Source: Candidatus Latescibacterota bacterium (GTDB lineage Bacteria > Latescibacterota > UBA2968 > UBA8231). From it: DNA of 8,260 bases. The position numbers and the translations under genes are program-made. The notes beneath the pieces were generated by a model. That model was not told the origin of the DNA. It saw only the letters and a list, made by a program, of their open reading frames with translations, and made no database searches. The stretch's first letter is position 1; each line of letters begins with the position of its first letter. Shown here one piece after another: positions 7,901-8,260 of the stretch. The stretch covers positions 1-8,260 of the forward strand of contig JAJDTN010000266.1 of assembly GCA_022827165.1 (NCBI GenBank), written 5' to 3'.

Positions 7901-8260
7901 CGGCGCATCCAGCAGGCCCTGGCCGAGGTGGAGCGGTCCCTGCGCGGCCAGCGCTCGCTGCAGGAGCGCATCGGCGCCATCCAGCGGGAGATGAAGGAGG
8001 TCCTGGCGCGCATGGAGCGGCCCCGCGCCGACGCCCGCGTCACCGAGGGGCAGGAGCGGATCCTGCAGCGCCTGCTCGACGCCAGCCGTTCCATCCACTC
8101 CCGCGGCTTCGAGAAGCGCCGCCGCTCGGAGCAGGGGGAGCAGCGTCCCTTCACCGGCCCGGGGTGGCTGCCCGTCGATCTCGGCCAGCGTCCGGAGGCC
8201 TGGCGCGAGGCGATGCGCCGCGCCCTGGCCGGCGACTATCCCGCCGAGTACCGCGAGCTG
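4955..8260 (+). CDS. DUF4175-type large membrane-anchored coiled-coil protein, 3'-truncated
   Basis: The frame is open from GTG 4955 to the window end: 1102 codons without a stop. Upstream it is closed by the TAG of the DUF4159 gene, leaving only two codons between them; no Shine-Dalgarno is seen, so translation is probably coupled. Predicted layout: a basic amphipathic start (8-22), membrane segments at about 24-52, 58-78 (nine consecutive alanines, 66-74) and 153-173, then an extracytoplasmic Ig-like region. That region has DYPQYSG (295-301), GGDVRALAGT (310-319) and a second beta-rich unit from DQPPEVV (397). From about 510 to 1010 the protein is mostly Glu/Gln/Arg/Leu-rich coiled coil. 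QERILQRLLDASRS (1033-1046) and the final AGDYPAEYREL resemble the C-terminal end of DUF4175 proteins, so probably only a short tail is missing. The family is usually near 1100 residues and uncharacterised. Pairing with DUF4159 suggests an envelope complex, which is inference. A long antisense frame over this gene is a shadow. Confidence 0.86.
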   Translation, partial: MNEAPARDLLLERLRRLRRRRLLLEAAAGLAAGLSTAVAAGVLAVGLEALLYLPSPWRWGLILVTAAAAAAAAARILWPWRRGLSLRAAALAIEERAPELSQRLMTALEAGGGPRSRLYSSDLLAASASEAAAVLDRHGEARLVPASRLRRAALRGAAIAGPLLLLLALSGTAGGEALHRCLHPGTAFERPQRTRVHVEPGHQRAVRGEDVALSIRIEGDRPPALRVRRRDVRDGDWVEEEVILEAGGADSLRHLFEEVRSTFDFEVAAGDGEAGPYRVTVIDPPEVTRLRLRYDYPQYSGLPARVEDQGGDVRALAGTAVEWAIHASKPLSAAALVIDDTLRLPARVVDDGAVVSWTLPAPEDSAGARREYLVALTDREGVGNRTPIRHALQVLRDQPPEVVISEPGPEADLPESQQVRVRVEAADDFGVSRVDLVFRVGQGPERRRPMPVEAGPRVVLSQPWDLAPLELLPEDRVRYRAEAFDNDAVGGPKRAVSPEHVLRFPSLWELFDEASRQQEERLASLEEVAAEEAGAREYVERLRREVLRTEELTWDQKQELESALAAQEERARAVEEVARQMAGTLEKLEQGGADSRDLLDKLDEIRELMAAVASPELLEALRALQQAAEQPDAEELAEALKQFAEDQEAFQKRLERTLDLLRQVHAEQRLLAVVEQAEDLEDRQGRINEALDQTSAEAALGDEALGEQEGRLAGDTDRLRREIDRLGQELQDLSAPTAEALRSEAGNMEHQALSERMRRMERLLASGQRPRAGRMGAALRQDLEELSASMGRLREEFFGGQRQELARLLRRAMADLVDLSRRQEELAQETSRQPGRPAAALAAGQQALAQGAELVTEDVARAGSRTLALEPSLAATLGGALRRMEEAAGRLGQLERGRAGQLQTEAMGYLNQAAQQLRRSLDNLSQARTPSSFGEAMEQMMALSEQQSALNEATRQAMQQGSRNPRGPGGRIPAMPGLAAEQRRIQQALAEVERSLRGQRSLQERIGAIQREMKEVLARMERPRADARVTEGQERILQRLLDASRSIHSRGFEKRRRSEQGEQRPFTGPGWLPVDLGQRPEAWREAMRRALAGDYPAEYREL

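Noticed and set aside
4193..8098. 1301-codon open reading frame on the minus strand
   Set aside because: It runs antisense to the DUF4175-type gene. Its Leu/Gly/Gln/Ala-rich, domain-free translation is what the complement of Glu/Gln/Leu-rich coiled-coil codons gives in a GC-rich genome. The + strand frame has recognisable family motifs and membrane segments.

Overview
The window is a dense, single-strand block of high-GC bacterial DNA (roughly 70% G+C by eye, with strong G/C bias at third codon positions). It holds four genes, all on the + strand: a 5'-truncated priA, a gene for a secreted double beta-propeller protein, a DUF4159 protein gene and a 3'-truncated DUF4175-type membrane protein gene. 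Intergenic gaps are 9 nt and 6 nt, and one junction overlaps by 4 nt (TTGA). There is no room for internal promoters or terminators between genes, so the block looks like part of one transcription unit. No RNA genes, mobile elements, CRISPR arrays or notable non-coding stretches are visible.

Region by region: (1) 1-2057 encodes the primosomal helicase PriA, with Walker A, DEEH, eight zinc-ligand cysteines and C-terminal helicase motifs intact; only the N-terminal DNA-binding part lies outside the window. (2) 2067-4265 encodes a 732-residue exported protein with 14 recognisable propeller blades of the Reg_prop type (two seven-bladed propellers) and a C-terminal FlgD-like/type IX-sorting-like beta-sandwich. 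This layout matches PorZ of the type IX secretion system. (3) 4262-4948 encodes a 228-residue DUF4159 protein with a signal peptide. (4) 4955 to the window end encodes at least 1102 residues of a DUF4175-type protein: three N-terminal membrane segments, an Ig-like region and about 500 residues of coiled coil.

Taxonomic hint: the FlgD/T9SS-like C-terminal domain, the PorZ-like layout and the DUF4159/DUF4175 pair together suggest the FCB side of the bacterial tree or a related high-GC lineage (Gemmatimonadota, Eisenbacteria or Krumholzibacteriota-like). This is inference from domain content only.

Functional reading: apart from priA, the cluster is devoted to the cell envelope. The PorZ-like protein could be a secretion-system surface component or a cargo carrying the same kind of C-terminal domain. 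The DUF4159 and DUF4175 proteins belong to families that often sit near MoxR ATPase/DUF58/VWA (BatA-like) genes and have no established biochemical role. They are the most likely place for undescribed biology here. The longest antisense open frames (up to 1301 codons) are by-products of the GC-rich code and are not called as genes.
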